64,000 nt of DNA, taken from NCBI RefSeq assembly GCF_050015995.1, contig NZ_JBNHEP010000224.1, positions 1 to 64,000 of the forward strand, in the 5' to 3' direction. The notes beneath the pieces are model-generated. The model did not search any database and was not told the origin of the DNA. It worked only from the letters and a program-made list of their open reading frames with translations. The position numbers were made by a program, and so were the translations under genes. Shown in pieces: positions 1 to 9,823 of this stretch (position 1 is its first letter; every line of letters begins with the position of its first letter). The DNA is from Trichodesmium sp050015995 (lineage in GTDB: Bacteria > Cyanobacteriota > Cyanobacteriia > Cyanobacteriales > Microcoleaceae).

Positions 1-447
1 AACTTCTTTCCTCTGAAGCTAATACACCATTTTAAGCTTGACACGGCACTAGGTAAGTATGAGGGAGCACTCAATTACCTTCAAGAATCTTTGAAAATTA
101 GACAAGAAATAGGCGACCGCTCTGGGGAAGGGAATACTCTCCAGAATATTGGTGCAGTTTACCGGAGTCTAGGTAAGTATGAGGAAGCACTCAATTACCT
201 TCAAGAATCTTTGAAGGTTAGCAAAAAAATAGGCAACCGCTCTGGGGAGGGGGCTTATTTCAACGAGATTGGTTTAGTTTACTATAATCTAGGTAAGTAT
301 GAGGAAGCAGTCAATTACTATCAAAAATCTTTGAAGATTGAGCGAGAAATAGGCAACTGCTCTGGGGAAGGGGCTAATCTCCAGAATATTGGTGCAGTTT
401 ACGGGAATCTAGGCAGGGAAAACGCATCTAATTTTTTTGACAAATGA
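1..447 (+). pseudogene. TPR-repeat protein, 5' end outside window, 3' end cut by IS
   Basis: The frame is open from base 1 and encodes 40-residue tetratricopeptide units of the kinesin-light-chain type (LGKYEEALNYLQESLK...EIGNRSGEG). The DNA repeats with a 120-bp period: the same CTAGGTAAGTAT block recurs at 49, 169 and 289. The fourth unit breaks off at CTAGG (409-413), exactly where the left inverted repeat of the ISAs1-type element starts. The last 11 residues before the stop at 447 are read from the element. Such arrays are protein-interaction scaffolds, often attached to CHAT or NB-ARC domains in cyanobacteria; the effector part would lie upstream and is not visible. No continuation of the TPR array is seen right of the element, so the 3' part is lost. 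Confidence 0.8.
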
Positions 448-2445
448 CCAAGATACGCTGGGAGAAAGTGGTCTGTGATACCTTTGACTCCACGCTCTAC
501 AAAAAAAAAGCTATTTTCGCGCTGCGCGATCGAATGTCCGTTCCGCTGCGCAATACAGAGTAACGCCACACTCCGCGAACGCATTCTCAGCTTGAATTTC
601 GCCGGAATGATATAGAAATCTTTATGGTTGCTCTTGCTATCTGCAATCAGTTTGATTTATTCATTCTTTATTTTTTCTTTTGTTACTAAAAACTACACTC
701 TGCAATCACTTTATTTTTTGAGGGATATACAAGGTTATCATTTAACTTTTATTGTCGATATTACTATCTGCAATCAGTTTTAAATAATCAAAGCAAAATA
801 AATAATGGCTCTGCTACTTCACAGTACAATAAAATTATATTGCCAGATACTTTTCAAGACTTTAACTTAGAATTTATTGTGAGCTGAATAAAATTTTAAG
901 AAGGTAATTGTTGTTCCATCCTGCTCTTTTTCGTTTATTTTTTATTCCAGTTTTTACAGTTTTTTCTTGGTTTAATAAATTCAATGCTATTTGTCTAATT
1001 ACTGCCAAATTTTCGGGAGCATTATCTGTTCTGATTCTAGAATTATCTTCTTGGAATTGAACATCCAGAACCCAATTTAATTGATTTTCAATTCCCCAAT
1101 GGCCTCGTATAGCTTCAGCTAAAATTTCTGCATTATTTGATAAACTACTAATGTAATATCTTCGTTCACAAGTAATTTTTCCATCTTTTTCAGACCGAAA
1201 ATAATCCACAAAGCCAATTGATTTGAGATTTTTCCATTCGCCAAATGGATCGACTTCATCTGCAATATTACTCACCATAGAATAGTATCGACCTTCGATA
1301 CGACCATGAGTTAACTCAGATTTACAATAATCACTTTGTGGGCTTTTTTTTCCTTCATTTTTAGATAATTTATTCAGCAATTTTTCGACCCTTTGATAAA
1401 AATAGCCTTGATTTTTTTTCAAAGTAATTACATAGTCAGCTTGTTGTTCTATAATTTGTTTAACAATTTCTTTTTGACATCCCATCGCATCAATGGTCAC
1501 TAAACAAACAGAAATAGATAAAACCTTGAGAAGTTTAGGAATTGCAGTAATTTCGTTTGATTTTTTATCTACTTTTACTTGACCTAAAACCAGGCGATTT
1601 GCCGTTGCCCAGGCACTGACCATGTGAATAGGTTTTTGAGATTTTTTCTGGTCATAAGAACCTCTGAGAGTTTTACCATCTATTGCTATTATTTCTCCTT
1701 CAGTTATTTGACTTACTGACTTAATCCATGACAAAAAACATTGTTGTAATTGTTCGGGGTCTAGACCTGCAAAAACTCGCGCAAATGTATCATGAGATGG
1801 AATACCATTAGGCAGTTCTAAAAAACTTTTTAGCCATTCATATTTAGACTCACCATAAGCTTCTATATCCACCCATGTATCCGCGCTACAAATCACAGCA
1901 CAAATCGTAATTATAATAATATCAATTAATTTATGACGTTTAGTTCTATCTACCCTCGGGTCTTCTAGTTCGCTAAAATACTCATAAATACTCTTTTTTG
2001 GCTGGAGTTTCATTGTTAAATATTAGAGTTGTTGGGAATTAACCTAAAAAAATGCCTAAAACCCTTATCAGTCAAAGTTTATAGCATTTTCAACCATCAA
2101 ATCCTGAAAACCTTATATAGTAAGCTTTTGAGCATTGTTAAATTTTTATTTCCCAACAACTCTATTACTATTATTACTACAATAATTATCCTTCATAAAT
2201 ATCTAATATTCCACACTTAATTAGGATTTTTTAAGTATTAATTATTGAATTGATTTGAGACTTTTAACTCTTGAAATTTTTGGTATTTTTTGACAGTGAT
2301 TTGAGAAGCGATAGACTGCCAGTCCGCTTTCCTACGGAATGCTATGCAAACGCGTTGGCGGAGCCTAGCGGCAGCTATATCGCATATTCTATTCTAAAAT
2401 TTTATTTTTGGTCATTTGTCAAAAAAATTAGATGCGTTTTCCCTG
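414..2445 (-). mobile_element. ISAs1-type insertion element with 38-bp perfect inverted repeats
   Basis: A perfect 38-bp inverted repeat lies at 414-451 and 2408-2445, both ends starting CAGGGAAAACGCATC. Inside is one ISAs1-family transposase on the minus strand. The element is about 2.03 kb, long for ISAs1 (usually about 1.2-1.4 kb), because about 0.4 kb of AT-rich non-coding DNA and short palindromic repeats flank the gene on each side. The direct-repeat phrase TCTGCAATCA recurs at about 640, 700 and 765. I see no clear target-site duplication: left flank AATCTAGG, right flank GGTGTTGA. It interrupts the TPR gene. Confidence 0.7.
874..2013 (-). CDS. ISAs1-family DDE transposase
   Basis: This is a full-length 379-residue transposase of the ISAs1 (H-repeat) family. 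It opens with the family's N-terminal helical domain (YFSELEDPRVDRTKRHKL) and carries the DDE core: first Asp in AIDGKTLRGS, second in VTIDAMGCQ, Glu in HWGIENQLNWVLDV. No frameshift or stop is visible, so it may be active. The ATG at 2011-2013 is 11 bp from a 15-bp inverted repeat (2024-2038 and 2150-2164) lying in the 5' leader. It is the only gene of the element bounded by the 38-bp repeats. Confidence 0.9.
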   Translation of the reverse strand: MKLQPKKSIYEYFSELEDPRVDRTKRHKLIDIIIITICAVICSADTWVDIEAYGESKYEWLKSFLELPNGIPSHDTFARVFAGLDPEQLQQCFLSWIKSVSQITEGEIIAIDGKTLRGSYDQKKSQKPIHMVSAWATANRLVLGQVKVDKKSNEITAIPKLLKVLSISVCLVTIDAMGCQKEIVKQIIEQQADYVITLKKNQGYFYQRVEKLLNKLSKNEGKKSPQSDYCKSELTHGRIEGRYYSMVSNIADEVDPFGEWKNLKSIGFVDYFRSEKDGKITCERRYYISSLSNNAEILAEAIRGHWGIENQLNWVLDVQFQEDNSRIRTDNAPENLAVIRQIALNLLNQEKTVKTGIKNKRKRAGWNNNYLLKILFSSQ

Positions 2446-3365
2446 GGTGTTGACCCTACTAAGAATACATGGTTTTGCTGGAATTAAAGCAGGGATATCA
2501 CACTTAAGTAATGACCTCAAATATATACTTTCTGTTTGTAGTTAGGTGTGAAATAAAATCTATTTTAGGGGCAGAATAAATAGAAGTTGCTTTCCGCAGT
2601 GCGATCGCACTAATATTACAGTTGGTAAAACAGAGTTGGAGGCCAGTAGATTGTGGCGATACTGCTGACGCAACGCTCCGCGAACGCGCTGCTTTACATA
2701 ACTATAAGTAACCAATTAAGCTAATATTGGCCAAAATCTGGGTCAGAATCTGCTCCTTACTCTATAATTCTACACCTAAAGTGAGAATGAAACAGCCCTG
2801 CTCCTGGGAGGGGAAGTCAGTCGAACTGAGTCAGGAGGAGAGAGAATTACAAAGATGAGCGTAGTTATGACGATTGGAGAATTTGTTTATGTCCAATTCC
2901 CCCGGATTTGATATTATCATTAAAGCCCTACTACAAACAAGAACTTTTTTATCACTTATTATTCGGATATCATATAATACCAAGCGTGAAAAAAGAATGC
3001 TTAACTTAGGTGAAACTTCAATTATTAAGTAATTCACACAGGTGGAATGACCTTTTTGATAATTACGCTAGGAGCGTGTTAATTATTCTTATGTTTACTT
3101 CTCGCTCTCGGACGTTGCATGCAACGTCCCTACCTACTCAAGAAACTGTAGCAAACATTTATGAAATTGGTATAAAAGGGATTTTGAGCAACCCTCCAAA
3201 AACATTTTGCCTTAAAAGGCAGGGTTTTAGACCGAATTATTTTGATAAATAGATCTTAATTTAAGTTGATATCCTGAGCATTATTAAAAATATCTAAAGT
3301 TTTTTAGATCAAAGACTACTAAGAGGTAAAAAGGTTATATTCACGACAAAGTGAGAGAAAAATTT
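2446..3365. other. Intergenic region with dispersed repeats
   Basis: I see no convincing gene. The region holds a HIP1 site near 2603, a GC-rich dispersed repeat around 2660-2690 (CAACGCTCCGCGAACGCG), a 20-bp perfect palindrome at 3110-3129, and at 3172-3251 a repeat (TTTTGAGCAACCCTCC...TTTTGATAAA) that recurs near 49277-49352. The promoter of the aldehyde dehydrogenase must lie in the last 100 bases. Confidence 0.6.
3110..3129. repeat. 20-bp perfect palindrome (ACGTTNCATGNAACGT family)
   Basis: GGACGTTGCA followed by its exact reverse complement. Related copies lie at 4879-4906, 19523-19548, 37547-37574 and 41170-41195. Confidence 0.8.
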
Positions 3366-4838
3366 ATGGTAATTGCTACAAGACCAGAACAAAACGTAAA
3401 AATTGGCCCCACTAAACTTCTAATTAATAACGAGTGGGTAGAAAGTGCCTCTGGCAAACGGTTTGAAACTATTAACCCTGCAACAGGAGAAGTTATTTGT
3501 GATGTTGCGGAAGCAGATGCACCTGATGTAGACAAAGCTGTAATAGCAGCTCGCAAAGCATTTACCAGTGGCGATTGGCCAAAAATGTCCGCTACTAAAC
3601 GAGGGGAACTTCTATACAAGTTAGCAGATTTGATGGAAGAAAATATAGAAGAGTTGGCAAGACTCGAAACCCTAGATAATGGTAAACCACTCAGTGACTC
3701 CCTCAATACAGACTTACGTTTAGCGATCGCCTGTTATCGCTATTATGCTGGTTGGGCAGATAAAGTTCAAGGCAAAACTATTCCTATCAATGGCTCCTAT
3801 TTCTGTTACACCCGCCACGAACCAGTAGGAGTAGTCGGTCAAATCATTCCCTGGAACTTCCCATTATTAATGCAAGCTTGGAAACTTGCTCCAGCATTGG
3901 CAATGGGTAATACATTAGTAATGAAAACAGCCGAACAAACACCATTGTCAGCTTTTCGGGTAGGAGAGTTAGCGGTGGAAGCTGGTTTTCCTCCTGGTGT
4001 AGTCAATATTTTGTCTGGTTATGGCCCAACTGCTGGTGCTGCCATTTCCCACCATCACGATATTGATAAAGTTGCTTTCACTGGTTCGACAGAAGTTGGT
4101 CATTTAATCATGGAAGCTGCTGCTAAGAGTAACTTAAAGCGGGTGACTTTGGAACTCGGTGGTAAGAGTCCGAATATAGTGTTTGCAGATGCGGATATGG
4201 ATGCTGCTATTGAAGGAGCGCATTTTGGTTTGTTCTTTAACCAAGGTCAGTGTTGCAATGCGGGTTCTCGTTTATTTGTGGAAGAGAAATGTTATGATGA
4301 GTTTGTTGCTAAGAGTGTAGAGCGGGCAAAACGCCGGATGGTGGGCGACCCATTTGCCACTAGAACTGAACAGGGACCCCAGGTAGATGAAGAACAGTTT
4401 AATAAAGTAATGAGTTATATTGAGTCTGGTCAACAGGATGGTGCCCAGATGTTATGTGGTGGGGCAAGAGTTGGCGATCGCGGTTATTTTATTGCACCCA
4501 CTGTATTTGCTGATGTGCAGGATGGGATGAAAATTGCCCGCGAAGAGATTTTTGGTCCGGTGATGAGCATCATTAAGTTTAAGGATATTGATGAACTGGT
4601 GCAACGGGCGAATGATACGATATATGGTCTGGCTGCAGGAGTATGGACGCGGGATATTGGAAAAGCTCATGCTGTGGCTCATGCTGTTCGTGCTGGAACT
4701 GTTTGGATAAATTGTTATCATGTGTTTGATGCTGCTGCACCGTTTGGTGGTTTTAAACAGTCTGGTATTGGTCGGGAGTTAGGTGAGTATGGTTTACAGC
4801 AGTATACAGAGGTTAAGACGGTGACTATGAAGATGTAG
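3366..4838 (+). CDS. NAD(P)-dependent aldehyde dehydrogenase
   Basis: This is a complete ALDH-superfamily enzyme closest to the ALDH1/2 (class 1/2) type; it oxidises aldehydes to carboxylates in the cytoplasm. Visible motifs are the cofactor-binding IPWNFPLLM, FTGSTEVG, the general-base Glu in LELGGKSP, the nucleophile Cys in FNQGQCCNAGSR, EEIFGPV and the C-terminal PFGGFKQSGIGRE. I chose the ATG at 3366 (490 residues), preceded by GAGAG about 7 bases upstream, over an in-frame GTG at 3351. It stands alone between repeat-rich spacers, so the substrate cannot be told from context; betaine-aldehyde or lipid-aldehyde use are both possible. Confidence 0.95.
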   Translation: MVIATRPEQNVKIGPTKLLINNEWVESASGKRFETINPATGEVICDVAEADAPDVDKAVIAARKAFTSGDWPKMSATKRGELLYKLADLMEENIEELARLETLDNGKPLSDSLNTDLRLAIACYRYYAGWADKVQGKTIPINGSYFCYTRHEPVGVVGQIIPWNFPLLMQAWKLAPALAMGNTLVMKTAEQTPLSAFRVGELAVEAGFPPGVVNILSGYGPTAGAAISHHHDIDKVAFTGSTEVGHLIMEAAAKSNLKRVTLELGGKSPNIVFADADMDAAIEGAHFGLFFNQGQCCNAGSRLFVEEKCYDEFVAKSVERAKRRMVGDPFATRTEQGPQVDEEQFNKVMSYIESGQQDGAQMLCGGARVGDRGYFIAPTVFADVQDGMKIAREEIFGPVMSIIKFKDIDELVQRANDTIYGLAAGVWTRDIGKAHAVAHAVRAGTVWINCYHVFDAAAPFGGFKQSGIGRELGEYGLQQYTEVKTVTMKM

Positions 4839-4878
4839 TTGGCGATTAATTATTTCTACTAGACATCTCCGAAAGAAA

Positions 4879-4906
4879 GTAGGGACGTTCCATGGAACGT
4901 CCCTAC
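4879..4906. repeat. 28-bp perfect palindrome downstream of ALDH
   Basis: GTAGGGACGTTCCA followed by its exact reverse complement, 40 bp after the ALDH stop. It could act as a transcription terminator or REP-like element but has no T-run. It is the most perfect of five copies in the window. Confidence 0.8.
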
Positions 4907-4983
4907 AACAATATTTAGCGTTCTATCCTGATGGAACAAAAACTGGCTTTATAACCGAAGTTAGAATTCTTTTGAAAGCATAA

Positions 4984-5283
4984 TCATCGTAGCAAGAATG
5001 ACAACCATATCTTAACCAAGTACTGTAACGAAGATGCTTGACAAACTTTTCCCAGATGGTGAGTGTGGTCTTTCCAGGACTTTTCACGATCGGTATTAGT
5101 TATTGAATGATTTAAACTTACTTGACTTTCTATTTCTTCATTAGCGCTTCGCGTTCCGCAACCTACAGTATCATTAGACCGATCCAGTTGAGCTAATTCA
5201 CAAGTTAGCAACAAAATAGATAAAAAAGAAGCTGCTAACAGCTTTTTTTTTATGTCTATATTCTTCATATCTTTATTCTTCAT
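4984..5283 (-). CDS. Small secreted or lipoprotein-like hypothetical protein
   Basis: The frame encodes 99 residues with a charged N-terminus (MKNKDMKNIDIKKK) followed by a hydrophobic stretch (LLAASFLSILLLTC), resembling a signal peptide; the Cys after LLT is a weak lipobox. The rest is polar with no family I recognise. A GGAG motif lies 8 bases before the ATG at 5283, which supports translation. It is divergent from the STAND gene at 5572. It could be a non-gene; the C-terminal third has no clear composition signal. Confidence 0.4.
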   Translation of the reverse strand: MKNKDMKNIDIKKKLLAASFLSILLLTCELAQLDRSNDTVGCGTRSANEEIESQVSLNHSITNTDREKSWKDHTHHLGKVCQASSLQYLVKIWLSFLLR

Positions 5284-5571
5284 TTTTGGGTCTCCATATT
5301 ACTTTTATTAGACATTCAGATTCAATTTAATAATTAGTTGAATCTTTAAGCGTTAGTCTTGCTTGGTGATTTATCTTGTTATCTCTACTTTACGGAATAA
5401 TTTGGTTTTAATGGTGAGAAAATGTTGTAGGTTCTAGTTAGTTTTAGTCAGCCACTTCAAATTCTTAAAAAAGTTAGAAAAAGTTAGGACTTCGATAGAG
5501 AGCTTGCATTTGATAGTAGAAGAAAATAAAATAATATTTGAGTTGCCAATAAATTACTGTCTAGAAATAAA

Positions 5572-8500
5572 ATGAATCCAGAAACAGCTTTTGAATTCGT
5601 CAACAATCAATATCTTAACCAAACAGGTCAAAGCTTGAGCGATTTACAAAATGATATTTTTTGTCTAAGTTGGGAGGGTAAAAAATATGGAGAAATTGCG
5701 GAAGAAACTCGTTACGACCTGGTATATATTAGACAGAAAGCAGCTGAGTTATGGGGAATATTGGGAGATTTATTTGAGCAACAAGTCTCCAAAACTAATT
5801 TTCGTGGAGTGGTAGAACAAACACAGAGCGATCGCCTAAAATTTCCTCTACCAGAACAGATGAAAGAATGGTTTAAAATTCTGGGTTATCAATTTGCAGA
5901 AAACTACAAAGTTGGGGATAAAATTCACGGTAAAAGATTTTTTGAATGGATAATAAAAGTTAAAGCTCGTCGGGGGTATGACCGCATTCTTGTCAGAGGT
6001 GTTGAAGGGGAGGCAACAATTTGCGACCTCAATGCTTTGCGTCGGTCGGTGGTAAAGGAAAAAACTGATGAGGGTTGGTTGGTGGCAGTGCGTCGTATTA
6101 GTAAATTTGCTCGCCATGAGGTTGAAAAGGAGGAAAATCAAAATCTGTTCTGCTATACTTTTGACGAACTTTTAGACCAAGAGGCTGACTTTGAACGTTA
6201 TTTTAAATGGCTGGAGTCACAGGTAAAATTGCGAGGTATTGACAAAAAATATGTACCTCTTGCTTGTCGGAAGGAGGAAGTTGACCCCCATACTAAACAA
6301 AAAATAGGGGTGAGTGACTACGAGGCAGCGGACGGTTGGATAGATGGTTACATTGATAAGTGGCTCGATGACCCGGTGAAAAAGCATCTCTCGGTTTTGG
6401 GGGAGTTTGGTACTGGCAAAACTTGGTTTGTTTTTCATTATGCTTGGCAGCAGTTACAAAAATATTTGGATGCTAAAAAACGAGGTGTGGAGCGCCCGCG
6501 TTTGCCCATAATTATTTTGCTGCGCGACTATGCTAAAGCGGTTAATATGGAATCTCTATTTTCCGAATTCTTTTTCCGACAACATGAAATTCCTCTACCC
6601 GGTTATTCTGCTTTTGAATTACTCAACCGTATGGGTAAGTTGTTGGTAATTTTTGATGGTTTTGACGAGATGGCAGCGAGGGTAGACCGACAAAAGATGA
6701 TTAATAATTTTTGGGAGTTAGCTCAAACGGTGGTACCGGGGGCGAAGGTTATTCTCACTTGTCGGACGGAACATTTTCCCGAAGCACAGGAAGGTCGCGC
6801 TCTGTTGAATGCTGAATTACAAGCTTCTGTTGCTAACCTGACTGGGGAACCGCCACAATTTGAAGTGTTGGACTTGAAAAAATTTAACGACGAGCAAATT
6901 CGTCAGGTACTTTCTTTCAATTCTGAACCTTCTACGGTAGAAAAAGTGATGAATAATTCCCAACTTTTAGACTTAGCGCGACGCCCGGTAATGAGTGAGT
7001 TAATTTTGGCAGCGTTGCCAGAGATAGAGAAAGGGAAAGCGATCGACTTGGCACGGATATATTTGTATGCGGTTACACATAAAATGGAAGGGGATATCAA
7101 GGAAGAGCGGACTTTTACTTCTCTTGCAGATAAGCTTTATTTTCTGTGCGAACTTTCCTGGGAAATGTTATCTAATGACCAGATGAGTCTGAATTATCGG
7201 GAATTTCCAGACCGCATTCGGCGTTTGTTTGGGTCAAGGGTGCAGGAACAAAAAGATTTAGATCATTGGCATTATGACATGATGGGTCAGACAATATTGA
7301 TTAGAAATGAGTATGGTGACTATTCTCCTGCTCATCGTTCCATGTTGGAATTTTTTGTTGCTTATAAGTTTGCTGCGGAGTTGGGGGTATTGGTTGATGA
7401 TTTTGTGGAGGTGGCGCGGATGCAGTCTCATGTTAATTTGGAGGCAATGGGTGAAATTTGTACTTGGTCTGAATATTTCCGTCGGGAGGTGGATGCTAAG
7501 GGAGGGGTTATTTCTATTCCTCCTCTGAAGAATTTTTCTCGGGAATGTCTGGAAAATTTACGTTCCACTCTGGGAGAAATGCGGTTGACAAAGGCGGTTT
7601 TGGATTTGTTATTGCCGATGTTGCGTCTAGGGGAAGGGAAGGAGGAAAAGCAGAATGTTTGTGGTAGGTTGCGGGAAGTTGTGAAAGAGACTAGGGGAAA
7701 AACTGTGGCAGAAGTGGGTTATGTTGGAGGAAATGCGGCGACTTTGTTGGTTAAGAGCGATCGTTTTGGTTTGGCAGGTTCCGATCTGAGTAGGTCTGTT
7801 ATTTTGGGAGCTACATTTACTTGTGCTAGTTTGCAGGGTGTTAATTTTGCTGAGGCAAATTTGGCTGACTGTATTTTTATGGAGTCTATGAGTATAGTTA
7901 GGTCTTTAGCTTTTGCTCCCGATAGTAAGCTCTTAGCAACGGGGGATGACTTTGGTAGAATTCATTTGTGGCAAGCTGCAGATGGTAAAAAACTTTTGAC
8001 TTGGGAAGGTCATACCGATAAAGTCAGAACCGTAAAATTTGCTGCGGACGGTCAAACTCTAGTTAGCGCTAGTTCTGACAAAACAGTAAAGTTTTGGAAT
8101 TTGGCAAGCAGTAAATGTTTGAGAAGTTTACTAATAGATTCTGAATCTATAAAAGCTACTACCTTGAGTCCAAATATGCAACTCTTAGCTACTGGTAGTA
8201 TAGATGGGACAATCAAATTATGGAATCTTAGCAATAGCAAACATCTAGCTATCTTACAAGAACACACAAGTTGGATAAACGAATTAGTGTTTAGTCCAAA
8301 TGGAGAAATTTTAGCAACTGCTAGCCAAGATAGAAATATCAAGCTATGGAGTGTGAATAATGGAAAATGTTTAGCCACTTTATCAGGACATCAAGAAGCA
8401 GTCCGCACTATTGCTTTTAAACCCGATGGTAAAATATTGGCAAGTGGTAGTTTGGACTTTACCATTAAACTTTGGGATATTAGAGATATCAAAAATATTT

Positions 8501-9774
8501 CGCTAGCTGCTACTATTCCTGCACATGATAATGAAGTTAGAGGGCTAGTTTTTTCCGCAGATGGAAGAATGCTTGCCAGTGGAAGTGGCGATTTAACTGT
8601 AAAATTGTGGGATGTCAGCTATAGCGATCGCCCACAACTACTGAAGACTTTACGAGGACATACCTCTTGGTTGTTTCAGGTAGCTTTTAGTCCTGATGGC
8701 AAAATTTTAGCCAGTAGTGCCGGTGATAGAAAAGTAAATTTGTGGAACATTGAGAATATTGATAATCTAAAACTCCAAAATACATTAGAAGGTTGGGGAA
8801 GTTGGATTCGCTCAATTGCTTTTAGTCCTGATGGCAAGACTTTAGCTAGTGGTAGCGATGACTGTGCTGTGAGACTTTGGAATATAAAAGAAGGAAAAGT
8901 AGTGGCAACTTTCCAAAAACATCAGGAGCGTGTGCAATCAGTTGCTTTTAGTCCTGATGGTCAAACTCTAGCTAGTGGAAGTTTTGATTGGACAGTTCAA
9001 TTATGGAATGTGATTACCAGTGAATGTTTGGCAACTTTGGACGGACATACAAATCAAGTGCATTCTGTTGCTTTTACTCCTGACAATAGCTTATTGATTA
9101 GTGCTGGAGATGTTCGCTCTTTGATATTCTGGAATGTCAAGACAAAGCAGCAACGGAAAACTTCACTAACCCACTGTAAATCAGAAGTTTATGCAATTGC
9201 TATCAGTCCTGATAGTAAAAAAATAGCTGTTGGTGGAGTTGAGCCTATTGTTCAATTGTGGGATATTGAGACAAATGAAAATCTAACCAGTTTCCAAGGA
9301 CATCAAGCAGATATCATGTCAGTTACTTTCAGTCCTGATGGTAAGCTATTAGCAACTAGCAGCTATGACAAAACAGTCCGTTTGTGGGATGTCAGCATCC
9401 AAGAATGTATTGCCATTCTAGAAGGGCAACAAATCTGGACTTATTCAGTTGCCTTCAGTCCAGACGGTCAATTATTAGCAAATGGAGGAAACAACAACAC
9501 CGTGCGCTTGTGGGATGTCAACACTCACGAACCCTATGCCACCTTTAGCGGACATCAGAGTTGGGTATTAGAAGTAGCATTCCACCCCAACGGTGAAATT
9601 CTTGCCAGTAGTAGTGCCGACGGAACAATTAAACTTTGGAACATCAAAACAGGAGACTGCATCAAAACCCTGAGAGTACCCAGACCTTATGAAAACGCCA
9701 ACATTAGGGGAGTTAAAGGATTAAGCAACGCCCAAAAAGCCAGCCTTAAAGCATTGGGAGCAGTGGAATATTGA
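5572..9774 (+). CDS. NACHT-type STAND NTPase with 14 WD40 repeats
   Basis: This 1400-residue protein is a bacterial NLR-like sensor. Residues 1-80 match the winged-helix-like N-terminal domain common in cyanobacterial STAND proteins (ETAFEFVNNQYLNQTGQSLS...YGEIAEE). Residues about 110-215 have a pattern like Mrr-type restriction endonuclease folds (EGWLVAVRRISKFARHEVE), but the usual catalytic Lys motif is not apparent. A NACHT NTPase follows: Walker A GEFGTGKT at 277-284, Walker B LLVIFDGFDEM near 357-367. A short pentapeptide stretch (GSDLSRSVILGATF) precedes 14 WD40 repeats, enough for two seven-bladed propellers. The tail LRVPRPYEN...GVKGLSNAQ is shared with the pseudogene at 37.6 kb. Bacterial NACHT proteins are known anti-phage sensors; that role here is inferred. 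Confidence 0.92.
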   Translation: MNPETAFEFVNNQYLNQTGQSLSDLQNDIFCLSWEGKKYGEIAEETRYDLVYIRQKAAELWGILGDLFEQQVSKTNFRGVVEQTQSDRLKFPLPEQMKEWFKILGYQFAENYKVGDKIHGKRFFEWIIKVKARRGYDRILVRGVEGEATICDLNALRRSVVKEKTDEGWLVAVRRISKFARHEVEKEENQNLFCYTFDELLDQEADFERYFKWLESQVKLRGIDKKYVPLACRKEEVDPHTKQKIGVSDYEAADGWIDGYIDKWLDDPVKKHLSVLGEFGTGKTWFVFHYAWQQLQKYLDAKKRGVERPRLPIIILLRDYAKAVNMESLFSEFFFRQHEIPLPGYSAFELLNRMGKLLVIFDGFDEMAARVDRQKMINNFWELAQTVVPGAKVILTCRTEHFPEAQEGRALLNAELQASVANLTGEPPQFEVLDLKKFNDEQIRQVLSFNSEPSTVEKVMNNSQLLDLARRPVMSELILAALPEIEKGKAIDLARIYLYAVTHKMEGDIKEERTFTSLADKLYFLCELSWEMLSNDQMSLNYREFPDRIRRLFGSRVQEQKDLDHWHYDMMGQTILIRNEYGDYSPAHRSMLEFFVAYKFAAELGVLVDDFVEVARMQSHVNLEAMGEICTWSEYFRREVDAKGGVISIPPLKNFSRECLENLRSTLGEMRLTKAVLDLLLPMLRLGEGKEEKQNVCGRLREVVKETRGKTVAEVGYVGGNAATLLVKSDRFGLAGSDLSRSVILGATFTCASLQGVNFAEANLADCIFMESMSIVRSLAFAPDSKLLATGDDFGRIHLWQAADGKKLLTWEGHTDKVRTVKFAADGQTLVSASSDKTVKFWNLASSKCLRSLLIDSESIKATTLSPNMQLLATGSIDGTIKLWNLSNSKHLAILQEHTSWINELVFSPNGEILATASQDRNIKLWSVNNGKCLATLSGHQEAVRTIAFKPDGKILASGSLDFTIKLWDIRDIKNISLAATIPAHDNEVRGLVFSADGRMLASGSGDLTVKLWDVSYSDRPQLLKTLRGHTSWLFQVAFSPDGKILASSAGDRKVNLWNIENIDNLKLQNTLEGWGSWIRSIAFSPDGKTLASGSDDCAVRLWNIKEGKVVATFQKHQERVQSVAFSPDGQTLASGSFDWTVQLWNVITSECLATLDGHTNQVHSVAFTPDNSLLISAGDVRSLIFWNVKTKQQRKTSLTHCKSEVYAIAISPDSKKIAVGGVEPIVQLWDIETNENLTSFQGHQADIMSVTFSPDGKLLATSSYDKTVRLWDVSIQECIAILEGQQIWTYSVAFSPDGQLLANGGNNNTVRLWDVNTHEPYATFSGHQSWVLEVAFHPNGEILASSSADGTIKLWNIKTGDCIKTLRVPRPYENANIRGVKGLSNAQKASLKALGAVEY

Positions 9775-9823
9775 ATATTAGAATCGATGAGAGAGGTAAC
9801 AGACTGTAGTGTATTGTTTCAGT

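Noticed and set aside
2831..3252. Two overlapping small frames before the ALDH gene
   Set aside because: They cover dispersed repeats and a palindrome, have no family similarity I can see, and lack start signals.
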